In this document: piece after piece, positions 1-8,929 of the stretch | Layout: every line of letters begins with the position of its first letter | How positions within the stretch are numbered: position 1 is the first letter of the stretch | Source of the DNA: Fen-330 sp050008465 | Lineage (GTDB): Bacteria; Acidobacteriota; Terriglobia; Bryobacterales; Bryobacteraceae | Reading direction: 5' to 3' | NCBI GenBank assembly: GCA_050008465.1 | Contig: JBEKMO010000015.1 | Span: 71,490 to 135,489 of the forward strand | Length of the DNA: 64,000 nt | Notes under the pieces: model-generated | Databases searched by the model: none | Told to the model about the DNA's origin: nothing | What the model saw: the letters and a program-made list of their open reading frames with translations, nothing else | Made by a program: the position numbers and the translations under genes

Positions 1-1335
1 ATCTCCTCCAGCAGTCCGGGCCTGGGCACGAGCCCCAATCCCTTGCTGGCTGGCATGAAGTTCTACCTGAACGGCGTAGGGATCACCGGCCAGAACGGGG
101 TTCCTAAGGGTATGGTGAATAACCACTGGGCGGCTTTCGGTCCGCGCCTCGGCTTCGCCTATGACCTGACAGGCTCGGGCAAGACCCTGCTCCGGGGCGG
201 CTTCGGCATGATGTACGAGCGCGTCCAGGGCAACGACATGTACCAGGCTGCCGCGGACCCTCCGTTCACCGCCAATGTGACGCTCAACAACGTATATCTC
301 TCGAATCCGAACAAGAACATTCTCAGTGGCGCGACGATGACCGCGCCGATCACGGTGAACAGTCTCTCCGGCCTGTTCATAAACGACTACAAGCTGCCGG
401 TGAGCTTCCAGTACAGCGCCGGAGTCCAGCAGGCGCTCGGCGCCAGGTCGGTGTTGTCCGTTGCGTACGTCGGAACCCAGGGCCGGCATCAGAGCGACAA
501 CCGTAATATCAATCTCCCGGATCCCAGCACTCTGGCGAGCATCATCGGCAACGGCTCGCTGTACAACACGCTGGTCCCGTACCGCGGTTACAACTCCATC
601 ACCATGGGTGAAGACTCCGAGAACGCACATTACAATTCACTCCAGGTCAGCCTTCGCGCGCAGGTCCGGAACGACCTCACCCTCCAGGCCGCCTACACGC
701 TCTCCCGCTCTTGGGACCCGGGGAACCTGTTCCAGCAGGATGGCGGGGACCTCTGCAACGTTTCGAATCCGTACAACCGCGCATACGATAACGGGCTGTC
801 GCTATTCGACCGCACCAATATCCTCGTCGCCAACTTCATCTACAAGCTCCCGATCTTCAATCACACCCAGAACCAGTTGTTGAAATCGACGCTTGGCGGA
901 TGGGAGCTGTCGGGGATCGTCACCATGGAATCGGGTACGCCGCTCAACGTCACTCTGGGCGGGGCTGCCGGCGGCAACGGCGTGGGTGGGACGAACCGGC
1001 CCAACCTCAACGGGAGCGTCAGCTACCCGGGCACTCAGGCGCAATGGTTCAACACGTCGGCCTTCTCGGCTCCGACCATCGGACAGTGGGGCAATGCCCC
1101 GCATAACGCCGTGCGCGGTCCCGGCCGCGACAACTGGAACCTGTCGCTCTTCAAGAGCTTCGTGCTGAACGAAGCTCGCGGCAGCCGTTTCGAGCTCCGC
1201 GTGGAGAGTTACAACGCGTTCAACCACACGCAATTCCAGGGCGTCAGCACCAGCTTTACGGACAGCCGCTTCGGCCAACTCACCTCCGCTTATGACGCGA
1301 GGGATTTCCAGGTCGGGGCGAAGCTGTACTTCTAA
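1..1335 (+). CDS. TonB-dependent receptor (Oar-like), C-terminal part
   Basis: The reading frame is open from base 1, so the gene begins before the window; 444 residues of the C-terminal half are visible. It looks like the barrel of an Oar-like TonB-dependent outer membrane receptor: alternating aromatic beta strands, a segment reading LLRGGFGMMYERV, a run FELRVESYNAFNHTQF near the end, and a C-terminal aromatic residue (VGAKLYF), as usual for outer membrane barrels. The complete homologous architecture is seen at 48264-51845. Expected role is uptake of large substrates through the outer membrane; the substrate cannot be told. The methionine at 43 is internal, not a start. Confidence 0.88.
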   Translation: MSSSSPGLGTSPNPLLAGMKFYLNGVGITGQNGVPKGMVNNHWAAFGPRLGFAYDLTGSGKTLLRGGFGMMYERVQGNDMYQAAADPPFTANVTLNNVYLSNPNKNILSGATMTAPITVNSLSGLFINDYKLPVSFQYSAGVQQALGARSVLSVAYVGTQGRHQSDNRNINLPDPSTLASIIGNGSLYNTLVPYRGYNSITMGEDSENAHYNSLQVSLRAQVRNDLTLQAAYTLSRSWDPGNLFQQDGGDLCNVSNPYNRAYDNGLSLFDRTNILVANFIYKLPIFNHTQNQLLKSTLGGWELSGIVTMESGTPLNVTLGGAAGGNGVGGTNRPNLNGSVSYPGTQAQWFNTSAFSAPTIGQWGNAPHNAVRGPGRDNWNLSLFKSFVLNEARGSRFELRVESYNAFNHTQFQGVSTSFTDSRFGQLTSAYDARDFQVGAKLYF

Positions 1336-1350
1336 CCACCTTTGGACGTC

Positions 1351-1379
1351 GCCCCGCTCGCATTTGGGGGCGGGGCGGC
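1351..1379 (+). terminator. GC-rich hairpin after the receptor gene
   Basis: The arms CGCCCCGC and GCGGGGCG can pair about 15 bases after the receptor stop codon. No T-tract follows directly, so this may only assist the stronger terminator just downstream. Confidence 0.45.
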
Positions 1380-1401
1380 GTATCAGACCACTCAACCCGC
1401 A

Positions 1402-1446
1402 CCGGCCAGCAGCCTTGCTTGAGAGGCTGCTGGCCGGTTGTTTTTT
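1402..1446 (+). terminator. Rho-independent terminator
   Basis: A perfect 13-bp stem (CCGGCCAGCAGCC at 1402-1414, its complement at 1425-1437) with a 10-base loop is followed by TTGTTTTTT. It ends transcription of the plus-strand receptor gene before the convergent CRTAC1 gene. The opposite strand has no T-tract, so it acts mainly for the plus strand. Confidence 0.92.
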
Positions 1447-1470
1447 GTGGATGGGGGGAACCACCGGGGG

Positions 1471-3150
1471 TTACTTCGACGGCTCTTTGACTTTGACGAC
1501 ACGATCGGCGGGTACGTTCTGGAGCTGCTGGACGATCCCCGAAGGCCAGTGGATCTCGATCAGATCCGCCGAGCTGCTCCGGCCCAAGCCGAAGTGAACG
1601 GGGCCCGCACTGGAAGAGGCATACCCGGCGGCAAAAGAGACGTGGTTGTATTGGGCGGACCCGGCGGCCACCAGCTTGATCCTGGCTCCGATGCCGTCGC
1701 GGTTGCTCTTCGTGCCTTCCAGGTCGAGATCGAGCCAGTGGTTTCCGCCCGGGCTGTCGTTGATCCAAACCTCGGCGGGCGCCGCGATCGCACTGACTAC
1801 GACGTCCAGGCGCCCGTCGCCGTTCAGGTCGCCGAAAGCCGAGCCCCGGTGCCGGCTGGGCGGTTGCGCGGTCAAACCCGCCTCGCCGGTGAGCGCCTGA
1901 AACTTCGCGCCGCCCAGGTTGCGAAACACGGTGTTGTGCTGCGCCACCGGCACCTTCGAGGTATACCCGAGCGACTGAACGTGCCCGCGCGTGACGAATA
2001 TGTCCTTCCAGCCGTCGTTGTCGAAGTCGGCGATGGTGGGCGAATAGCCTGCCATGGCCATGCTGAGCCGGGCGATGCCGCTCCTCTCGGTGATATCGGA
2101 GAAACCGCGCTTCCCGGTGTTCCGGAACAGCGGGAAAGTCTCGTTGTCGAGGGCCACGAAGGCGATGTCCGGATACCCGTCGTTGTCGATATCCCGAAAA
2201 TCCACGCCCATCCCGGAAATAAACTGCCCATTTTCGGCGAGTGCGATACCGGATTCGAAGGCGATTTCCTCGAATTTCCCGCCGCCCACGTTATGGAAGA
2301 AGGAGTTGTACACTTTGTCGTTGGCGACGAAGATATCCATCCAGCCGTCCAGGTCGTAGTCGGCGATCCCCACGCCCATGCCCTTTCCGGGATGGGCGCG
2401 GATTCCGGATTCCGCCGAGGCGTCGCGGAAGGTTCCGTCGCCGTTGTTCAGGAACAACTGATTCGGGGTGGGCTTGTAGAACTTGGGATGGCAGTAGTCG
2501 AGGCGGCCCGGCGCGGCCTCGCAGGCGGGTTCGGTTGCGGGGTCCCAGGCGAGGTAGTTGACCACGAAGAGGTCCAAAAGCCCGTCGTTGTTCACGTCCA
2601 GCCAGGCCCCGCCGACCGACCACAACGGGCCGTACTGCTTGTCCGGCTGGTTGAGTCCGGCTCTCGCGGTGACATCGGTGAACGTGCCGTCGCCGTTGTT
2701 GTGGTACAGGCGGTTGCCATGGACGCCGCCCACGAAGATGTCCTTGTACCCGTCGTTGTCGTAGTCGCCGATGGCGACGCCGATGTCGAAGCCTCCGCCC
2801 GCGAGGCCCGCCTTTTCGGTGACGTCCCTGAAGCGGCCCTTGCCGTCGTTTTCGAAGAGCCGGTTGGAGTACTTTGAAGAAGTTTTCTTCAGCGTCTGAA
2901 TATCCGCTCCATTAGTGAAGAAAATATCCAGGTATCCGTCGTTGTTATAGTCGAAAACGGCGACGCCGCCGGCCATCGTCTCGGGCGCGTGGCGCCGGGA
3001 GGTTTCGCAACTGTCGAGCTGGAAATCGATCGGCCGGAACGCGAAGCGGATCGGAGACGCGGTATCGCCGCCAGAAGCGGCGGCCCAGAGGCCGGCCAGC
3101 AACACCGCCGCCCAGCAGAGTCGCGGCGGGGCGAACCATGCCCGGCTCAT
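1471..3150 (-). CDS. CRTAC1-family secreted protein (FG-GAP/VCBS repeats, ASPIC/UnbV domain)
   Basis: 559 residues. A signal peptide (about 1-28) is followed by repeated calcium-binding-like FG-GAP/VCBS blades of the form DYDNDGYKDIFVG, FDNDGWKDIFVT and LNGDGRLDVVV across about 65-470, and an ASPIC/UnbV domain over the last 85 residues (IHWPSGIVQQL). The fold is probably a seven-bladed integrin-like propeller acting outside the cytoplasm; the ligand is unknown. The start at 3150 was chosen because its ATG overlaps the stop of the upstream TPR gene (ATGA) and begins a good signal peptide; the longer open frame reaching 3576 is read-through over the TPR gene. Such CRTAC1/TPR pairs are common in Acidobacteriota. 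Confidence 0.88.
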   Translation of the reverse strand: MSRAWFAPPRLCWAAVLLAGLWAAASGGDTASPIRFAFRPIDFQLDSCETSRRHAPETMAGGVAVFDYNNDGYLDIFFTNGADIQTLKKTSSKYSNRLFENDGKGRFRDVTEKAGLAGGGFDIGVAIGDYDNDGYKDIFVGGVHGNRLYHNNGDGTFTDVTARAGLNQPDKQYGPLWSVGGAWLDVNNDGLLDLFVVNYLAWDPATEPACEAAPGRLDYCHPKFYKPTPNQLFLNNGDGTFRDASAESGIRAHPGKGMGVGIADYDLDGWMDIFVANDKVYNSFFHNVGGGKFEEIAFESGIALAENGQFISGMGVDFRDIDNDGYPDIAFVALDNETFPLFRNTGKRGFSDITERSGIARLSMAMAGYSPTIADFDNDGWKDIFVTRGHVQSLGYTSKVPVAQHNTVFRNLGGAKFQALTGEAGLTAQPPSRHRGSAFGDLNGDGRLDVVVSAIAAPAEVWINDSPGGNHWLDLDLEGTKSNRDGIGARIKLVAAGSAQYNHVSFAAGYASSSAGPVHFGLGRSSSADLIEIHWPSGIVQQLQNVPADRVVKVKEPSK

Positions 3151-4181
3151 GGCTCCGGCCGGCTCCTGCGCCCCGGCATCTCGATAAGCGGCGGCTGCTG
3201 CTCCTGCGTTGCCAGCTCTTTGACCTTGGCAAACTCGGAATTCGCTTCCTGCTGACGGCCCAAGGAAAGCCAAAGCCTGCCCAGACGGTAGTGCGCGTCG
3301 GGTTTCGACGGATCGAGGCGGATGGCTTCGCGAAAATGACGCTCCGCTCCGGCGGAGTCGCTCTTTGCAGCAAGCAGGATTCCGAGATCCAGGTGCGCCA
3401 GCCGGATGCCCGCATCCAGCTTCAGCGCCCGACGCAGGCGTGCCTCGGCTTCCGTTTCGTTTCCCGCATGCATTTCGGCGTCGCCCAAGTAGGTCAAGGC
3501 TTGTGTGTGTTGCGGTTGACGGGCCAGCTCGGCCTGGAACTGGCGGCGGGCATCCTCGTAGCGCTTCTGCTTCCAATAGAGGTATCCCAGGCCGAAGTGG
3601 GCCTCGTACTGACCAGGCGAGGCTTTCACCGCGGCTTCAAACTCCGCGGTCGCTTGCTCGGTCTGGTTCGCCGCGTCCAGCACTTCGCCCAGAAGCATGT
3701 GAACGGGCGCGGAATCCGGATCCTTGGTCAGTAGAAACCGGAACTCCTGGATGGCGGCCTGGTATTGTTTCGACCACAGGTAGCTTTGGGCCAGCTTGTA
3801 TCGCAGTTCCGTGTTGCCGGGCTGCTGCTCGGCCGCGAGCTTCAGATGCGGGGCAGCGGCGTCGAACCTGCGGCAGCCATAGTAGCTCATCCCGAGCAGC
3901 ACCCGGGCCTGAAAGCTGGCCGGGTCGGCTTTGATGGCCTGTTCGAAGGCGGAAGCGGCGTCGGGGAGTCTATTGAGCTTGAAGTAGGCCAGGCCGAGAT
4001 TCAGGTAGACGCCGGGCAGTTGAGAATCCAGGGCGATGGCCGTCCGGTAGTGCGGAATGGCGAGTTCGTACTTGCCCTCGCGAGCCAGGGCGAGTGCGGC
4101 GTTGGCCTCGGCGACGGCTTTGGGGTCGCTGGTAGCCCACAGGCACGGGGAAACCGCCAGGAGAAGCAAAACGGACTTCAT
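3147..4181 (-). CDS. Secreted tetratricopeptide-repeat protein
   Basis: 344 residues: a signal peptide (about 1-16, MKSVLLLLAVSPCLWA) and eight or nine consecutive TPR units, with pattern such as GVYLNLGLAYFKLNRLPDAA recurring every 34 residues. TPR arrays are protein-interaction scaffolds. The stop codon overlaps the start of the CRTAC1 gene by 4 bases, implying translational coupling and a shared extracytoplasmic task. No enzymatic domain is seen. Confidence 0.85.
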   Translation of the reverse strand: MKSVLLLLAVSPCLWATSDPKAVAEANAALALAREGKYELAIPHYRTAIALDSQLPGVYLNLGLAYFKLNRLPDAASAFEQAIKADPASFQARVLLGMSYYGCRRFDAAAPHLKLAAEQQPGNTELRYKLAQSYLWSKQYQAAIQEFRFLLTKDPDSAPVHMLLGEVLDAANQTEQATAEFEAAVKASPGQYEAHFGLGYLYWKQKRYEDARRQFQAELARQPQHTQALTYLGDAEMHAGNETEAEARLRRALKLDAGIRLAHLDLGILLAAKSDSAGAERHFREAIRLDPSKPDAHYRLGRLWLSLGRQQEANSEFAKVKELATQEQQPPLIEMPGRRSRPEP

Positions 4182-4289
4182 AGAGTCAATGCGGCAGCCG
4201 GCATCGGTATCCTCGCAGTCGGGCCTCCGCTCCCGCCAAGTATACCTGAACGGGAGTTTCGGGGACAGGCGACGTCATGGCGCGAGCGG

Positions 4290-4347
4290 CAACCGGGGAC
4301 ATTCTGAGCCGTCCCAACTGCGGACGGCCTGGGCAGTCCCCCGGTTG
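4290..4347. repeat. Imperfect palindromic intergenic element
   Basis: Arms CAACCGGGGAC (4290-4300) and GTCCCCCGGTTG (4336-4347) can pair with a one-base bulge, enclosing a smaller CGTCC/GGACG pairing. Twenty bases at 4332-4351 recur with one mismatch at 52721-52740, which suggests a dispersed repeat. Confidence 0.5.
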
Positions 4348-4355
4348 CGGGGCAA

Positions 4356-4383
4356 TTGACAAGGGGTTGGGAGTTCCGATAGG
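4356..4383 (+). promoter_or_regulatory. Promoter of the membrane protein gene
   Basis: A consensus -35 TTGACA (4356-4361) is followed after 16 bases by GATAGG (4378-4383). Transcription would begin around 4390, only a few bases before the ATG at 4394, so the transcript would be nearly leaderless. Confidence 0.5.
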
Positions 4384-4393
4384 CTTACCCGAC

Positions 4394-4837
4394 ATGGACA
4401 AGATAAATGGGGTTCGCGTGATCGCCGGCGGCTTGCTGGCCGGCGTGGTCATCAACGTTTGTGAGTACGTCGTGAAAGGCGTGCTTCTGAAGGAGCGCTG
4501 GGCTGCCACAATGAACGCTTGGGGCAGATCGGCGGAATTCAACTCCATTCAAATGGCATCGTTCATCGTTTGGGGTTTCCTGATAGGCCTGTTCGCAGTC
4601 TGGATGTACGCCGCGATCCGGCCGCGTTACGGCGCAGGGCCACATACCGCTGTCGTTGCGGCGCTCGCGGTTTGGGCTCTGGGCTACTTGGCGAATGCCA
4701 TCCCAACGATCTCTATGCAGGTGTTCCCGCGACGCCTGCTGGCCTACGGTCTGGCGGCGGGGCTGGTGGAGGTAGTTGTGGGCACCGTGCTCGGCGCGTG
4801 GCTCTACAAGGAAACGGGCAGCTCGGGCAGCGCATAG
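4394..4837 (+). CDS. Small polytopic membrane protein
   Basis: 147 residues with four likely membrane segments, near 8-27 (VIAGGLLAGVVINVCEYVV), 56-75, 85-105 and 115-135. No named family is recognised. The start at 4394 is preferred to the upstream in-frame codon because the hydrophobic segment begins directly and a promoter lies just upstream. It is transcribed away from the TPR/CRTAC1 pair. Confidence 0.7.
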   Translation: MDKINGVRVIAGGLLAGVVINVCEYVVKGVLLKERWAATMNAWGRSAEFNSIQMASFIVWGFLIGLFAVWMYAAIRPRYGAGPHTAVVAALAVWALGYLANAIPTISMQVFPRRLLAYGLAAGLVEVVVGTVLGAWLYKETGSSGSA

Positions 4838-4890
4838 GGAAGGACATCCGACGCGGAGGACGGTCGTAGGAATCCTCGGGCTGTCGGTTT

Positions 4891-6036
4891 GTGCCTCCTT
4901 ATCGTACTGGCGGTCTCGACAACCGCAGTCGCGCTGGTCTTCCGATCAGCGTGAGCGTGGTGACCAAGAGCTCTCTGATAGTCCGCCAACTTGAGCCAGG
5001 CTTCGACGCCTTCAACCTCTTGACCAGGCAGATTACCCTGCCGACGGCCACGTATGCCACCGCCAACCAGCGGGAGCTTTTCTTCAGCGAAGTTCTGCGC
5101 CGAGTCGAGAGTCTGCCGGGCGTGCGATCCGCGGCTGTAGCGATGATGCTTCCGCTCAGCGGCCGCGACGCGGCGACCGAGGTCGAAATAGAAGGACATC
5201 CAGCGCCGCTCTCCGCCGCTTCTCCGACGCCGACTCTGGATGCGGTCAGCCCAAGCTACGTTCGGGCGATGAGAATTCCGATACTGAGGGGGCGGCCCCT
5301 GACGGAGCAGGACGGCGCAAGCGAACGCGGCGTTGCGCTGATCAATGCCCAGATGGCGCGCCGTTTCTGGCCGAATAGCGATCCGATTGGCCGGCGGATC
5401 AGGCTGAGAGGCGGGCAACCGTCCTGGTACACGATTGTGGGAGTCGTCGGGGATGTGAAGTATGCCAGGTTGGACGAACCGGCCGCAGCCCGGACTTATC
5501 TGCATCACGCTCGGGCTGCCTCGGCCGGGATGAGCCTGGTGGTGCGCAGCGCACAGGATCCCGCAAGGCTGACCGAGGCGGTGCGCAACACGGTGTGGTC
5601 CGTGGACAGGGACCAACCCATTGCCGACACCATGACGATGGAACAGCGCTTCCGGGCTGCGCTGAGGAGAGACGTGCAGCGCCCAAGCTATGTCCGTGCG
5701 TTGGTGGCGCTGATCGTGGCGATGGCAGCAACTTTCGGCGTGATGATGTGCTGGCCCCCTCAGCGCGATGGTGAGCGCGGAGCACCCGCGTCGCTGTGGA
5801 CGAGGCAACGCAAGATACTCGGGCTCATGGAGCGGGATTTGCCGATGCTGTTGCTGAGTGTGACGATAGGCCTGTCACTCGCAGTAACACTTAAGAAATC
5901 GTTGAACCGCTTGTTCTTCGGCGTGACTCCGACCGATTCAGGGATCCTGGGCTTCAGCGTGTCGGTACTGAGCAGTGCCATGCTCCTCGCCAGCTACCTG
6001 AGCGCATGGACGGCAAGCCGGAGGGTGGTCATTTGA
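4891..6036 (+). pseudogene. Truncated MacB/FtsX-like permease (ADOP-type) remnant
   Basis: The translation matches only the middle and end of the roughly 800-residue acidobacterial orphan permeases. It starts inside the conserved stretch that usually reads LVRSLxxLxxVDPGFD (here LIVRQLEPGFDAFNLLTRQI), retains the MacB-like periplasmic core (SPSYVRAMRIPILRGRPLTE; FWPNSDPIGRRIR; YTIVGVVGDVKY) and a final FtsX domain (LFFGVTPTDSG). The N-terminal half with its first four membrane segments is absent, and the segment that should read GIYGVMSYSVAQR is altered to FGVMMCWPPQRDG. No ribosome-binding site precedes 4891. It is probably non-functional. Its end overlaps the convergent GH97 gene by 8 bases. 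Confidence 0.72.
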
Positions 6037-8002
6037 GCGGCTCGAACCAGGCGGCGAGGCCGCCGGCGGGAGCGAGGGGCAGGGTGAGGACGTCGGCGGC
6101 TGTCACGCGCTGGGTCGTCTCGGCGATGGAATCGGGAGCGTCGGCCGACTCTGGGGTGTCGGCGAAGAGGCGCACGCGGTACTGACCCTTTCCGAGGAAG
6201 TCGAGGGGCACTTTGAGGGTACGGGGCTCGGAATTGGTCATGCTGCCGAGGAACCAGCGGTTACCTTGGCGGCGGGCGATGGTCACGTACTCGCCGATGG
6301 CGCCATCGAGAGCCCTGGTCTCATCCCAGGTGGCGGGGACGACCTTGAGAAACTCGAGGCCTTTCTGGCCGCGGTAACTATAGGGAGAATCGCAAAGCAC
6401 CTGAAGAGGGCTCTGGTAGACCACCAGCATGGCCAGTTGGCGGGCGCGGGTTCCCATGACCAGGGGGGCGGAGTCGCGGGGCTTGAAGACGGACTTAACT
6501 GCGTGGCGGAAGCCGCCGGGAGTGAAGTCCATGGGACCGGCCAACATGCGGGTAAAGGGGAGAGTCACGGTGTGCTCGGGGGTGACGCGGGAACTCCACT
6601 TGTTGTACTCGTTGCCGAGAACGCCTTCGCGGGTAATCAGGTTGGGCCAGGTGCGCTCGGAACCGGTGGGCTTGTAGGCGCCGTGGAAATCCACCAGGAG
6701 GTGATGGGCGGCGGCGTTCTTCACGGTGCGCTCGTAGAAGTTGACCATCTGCTGATCGTCGGAGTCCATGAAGTCGATCTTGACGCCGGAGATGCCCCAC
6801 TTCTCGTAAAGCGGGAAAGCCAAGTCCTGCTGCGCGGCGGCGTGATTCCAGCGGAGCCAGAGGAGGACCTTGACGTTGCGGTCCCTGGCGTAGCGGATGA
6901 TGGCGGGCATGTCGACGTCTGGGATCGGTTTGGTGATGTCGGCGTTGGGATTCATGGGGTCGCCATACCAGGTCCAGTCCACCAGGACATATTCCCAACC
7001 CATGTCGGCGGCGAACTGGGTGAAGTACTGCATGGTGGCGGTGTTCATGCCCACTTTGAAGTTGGCGTCGGGAGCGTAATCACCGCTCCACCAGCGATCC
7101 CAGGCGGAACGGCCGGGCTGGATCCAGGAGGTGTCTGGGAGGGCGCAGGGTTCGCTGAGGTTGAGAACGAGGTTGGATTCGATGAGGTCGCCGGGACGAT
7201 CGCCGATCATGAGGACCCGCCAGGGGGAGTAGCGCGGCGCGGCCGAGCGCACGATCACGCCAGGCTCGGCGGGGCGCGGCGGGTGAGTGGTGACCAGGGC
7301 GTTGGGTACGGTTCCGGTGGCGGTGAGGTACATGCCGGCCCAATCGGTGAGGTTGGCTTCGGTGATCGACAGGTAAGTGGAGTTACTCACCTGCACTGTG
7401 AGAGGCACTAACAGGATGTTGGCGGGCGTGATGTCGGAGAGAGTGATCTTGTCGTATTCGACCTCCTGCGGCCCCGTGAACTTGTTCTGGCGTCCGGCCC
7501 AGACGGTGTGGTTGGCGGCGAAGTGGAACTCGGAGCGCTCGGAGGCGAGCAGGAAGCCGGCGAGCGAGGGCTGCGCGGGCAGGTAATAGCGGAAGGCGAC
7601 GCCGTCGTCGTAAGCGCGCGCAACGAACTCGAGCCGGCGGTTGGGCGGGCGGGTTTCCTCAAGGTACAGGCGCAACTCGTTGGCGCGATCCAGGACCTCG
7701 GCGCTCTTACCCACGACGGTGCGCCAGGTGTCGCGGATCTCACGGCGCTCCTGTTTGCGAATGGCGAGGTCGCGGGCCAGAGGTGGCAGGTTCTTGAAGT
7801 CCAGTCCGAAAGGGGAGTCGAGAAGGATCTCACGGCCATCCCGGGCGACGGAGTAGTAGAGGCGGGTGCCCGAGGGGTAGGGTTCGAGTCTCTCTTTGAC
7901 GGCAAGGACGACGGTGTTGCGGCCGTTGGGGGAGGAGACCGAGACAGAATCCTGGGCGAAGGCCAGCGAGGCCAGGATGAGGGCGACATGGAAAGAGCGC
8001 AT
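6029..8002 (-). CDS. Glycoside hydrolase family 97 (alpha-glucosidase/alpha-galactosidase type)
   Basis: 657 residues, the usual length for GH97. A signal peptide (1-16) is followed by the N-terminal beta-sandwich (about 20-280), the TIM barrel (about 290-560; WEYVLVDWTWYG, VDFHGAYKPTG, TREGVLGNEYNKW) and a C-terminal beta domain. In GH97, retaining members carry an Asp nucleophile where inverting SusB-type members have Gly; the motif GVKIDFMDSDDQ supplies Asp410, so a retaining, alpha-galactosidase-like mechanism is inferred. It likely acts in the periplasm on alpha-linked oligosaccharides. The start at 8002 was chosen for the signal peptide; the longer open frame to 8977 is antisense to the VWFA gene. 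Confidence 0.87.
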   Translation of the reverse strand: MRSFHVALILASLAFAQDSVSVSSPNGRNTVVLAVKERLEPYPSGTRLYYSVARDGREILLDSPFGLDFKNLPPLARDLAIRKQERREIRDTWRTVVGKSAEVLDRANELRLYLEETRPPNRRLEFVARAYDDGVAFRYYLPAQPSLAGFLLASERSEFHFAANHTVWAGRQNKFTGPQEVEYDKITLSDITPANILLVPLTVQVSNSTYLSITEANLTDWAGMYLTATGTVPNALVTTHPPRPAEPGVIVRSAAPRYSPWRVLMIGDRPGDLIESNLVLNLSEPCALPDTSWIQPGRSAWDRWWSGDYAPDANFKVGMNTATMQYFTQFAADMGWEYVLVDWTWYGDPMNPNADITKPIPDVDMPAIIRYARDRNVKVLLWLRWNHAAAQQDLAFPLYEKWGISGVKIDFMDSDDQQMVNFYERTVKNAAAHHLLVDFHGAYKPTGSERTWPNLITREGVLGNEYNKWSSRVTPEHTVTLPFTRMLAGPMDFTPGGFRHAVKSVFKPRDSAPLVMGTRARQLAMLVVYQSPLQVLCDSPYSYRGQKGLEFLKVVPATWDETRALDGAIGEYVTIARRQGNRWFLGSMTNSEPRTLKVPLDFLGKGQYRVRLFADTPESADAPDSIAETTQRVTAADVLTLPLAPAGGLAAWFEPLK

Positions 8003-8052
8003 CGAGAGCAATTCTAACTGAATCGTGAAACGGGGGGCGGCGTGGATTCGTC

Positions 8053-8058
8053 TATAGT
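8053..8058 (+). promoter_or_regulatory. -10-like box 7 bases before the VWFA start codon
   Basis: TATAGT ends seven bases before the ATG at 8066 and no Shine-Dalgarno sequence intervenes. This fits a leaderless transcript. No convincing -35 is seen. Confidence 0.4.
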
Positions 8059-8065
8059 CGGCGAT

Positions 8066-8929
8066 ATGCGCGTAATCGTTGCGGTGGTGGTATGCGCGTC
8101 GCTGGCCTGGGCCGAGGGCGCGGGATCGGTGGCGTTCCGGGCGGTTGACCGGAAAACCGGGGCGCCGGTGGCGGGACTCCAGGCGGCGGATATCGAGATT
8201 AGAGAGGGGAAGGACCTCCGTCCGGTCACCTCCCTTCGGTTTGGCGACATCCCGATGGACTTGGTGTTGGTGCTGGATGCGGGTCAAGACACCGTGGACA
8301 TCTCGCGGGACGTGGCGCTGGGAGCGCGGCTGGCGTGTTCGGAGATGGCTGCGGGGGACCGGCTGGCGCTGATCACCTTCACTTCTGGCTGGAAGGTTCG
8401 ATTCCGGTTTCTGGGGAAGGAGAACGAGCTGAGCCGCAAGATCGAGCGGTCGGTGTCCGCTTCTACGACCTGGTTCCGAGGCCAGAAGGTGTTCGACGCG
8501 ATTCAGGCGGCTGTGGATCTGTTTCCCGCTCCGCCCGATGCTGCGCGCACGCGGGCCGTGCTGGCGATTACCAACAGCCTCGACCGAGACTCGAAGGCGG
8601 CGCCGGCGGCGATCGTGGCGGCGGCGAGGCAGAGGGATGCCGCCGTGTTCACGGTCAGCGTTCCGACGGCGCGGCCCAACGTGCCCGGAGTGCCGATCGG
8701 CAGATCCGTGGGGCCAGTCGCGGAGCAGTTGGAACAGATCACGCAACCCACGGGAGGCGAATCCCGGGTGCAGCGGGGGAGCGGCTACATCCTGCGCGAG
8801 AACCTGGAGCGAATCCGAAGCCGGTATGTGGCGAGCTATGTGGCGGCGTCGGGCGCGCGGCCGGTGGTGCGGCTGTCCCCGGCGGGCGCGATCGCGTTTC
8901 CGAACGCCGAGATTCGAGGTGCGTGGTGA
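8066..8929 (+). CDS. VWFA-related secreted protein 1
   Basis: 287 residues with a signal peptide (1-17, MRVIVAVVVCASLAWAE) and a von Willebrand A-like fold typical of the acidobacterial VWFA-related family: a strand (MDLVLVLDAGQD) where the MIDAS DxSxS would lie, then ALITFTSGW and VLAITNSLDRDS. The DxSxS motif reads DAGQD, so metal binding through a standard MIDAS is doubtful. The stop overlaps the GTG start of the next gene (GTGA), so the two are coupled. Function is unknown. Confidence 0.75.
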   Translation: MRVIVAVVVCASLAWAEGAGSVAFRAVDRKTGAPVAGLQAADIEIREGKDLRPVTSLRFGDIPMDLVLVLDAGQDTVDISRDVALGARLACSEMAAGDRLALITFTSGWKVRFRFLGKENELSRKIERSVSASTTWFRGQKVFDAIQAAVDLFPAPPDAARTRAVLAITNSLDRDSKAAPAAIVAAARQRDAAVFTVSVPTARPNVPGVPIGRSVGPVAEQLEQITQPTGGESRVQRGSGYILRENLERIRSRYVASYVAASGARPVVRLSPAGAIAFPNAEIRGAW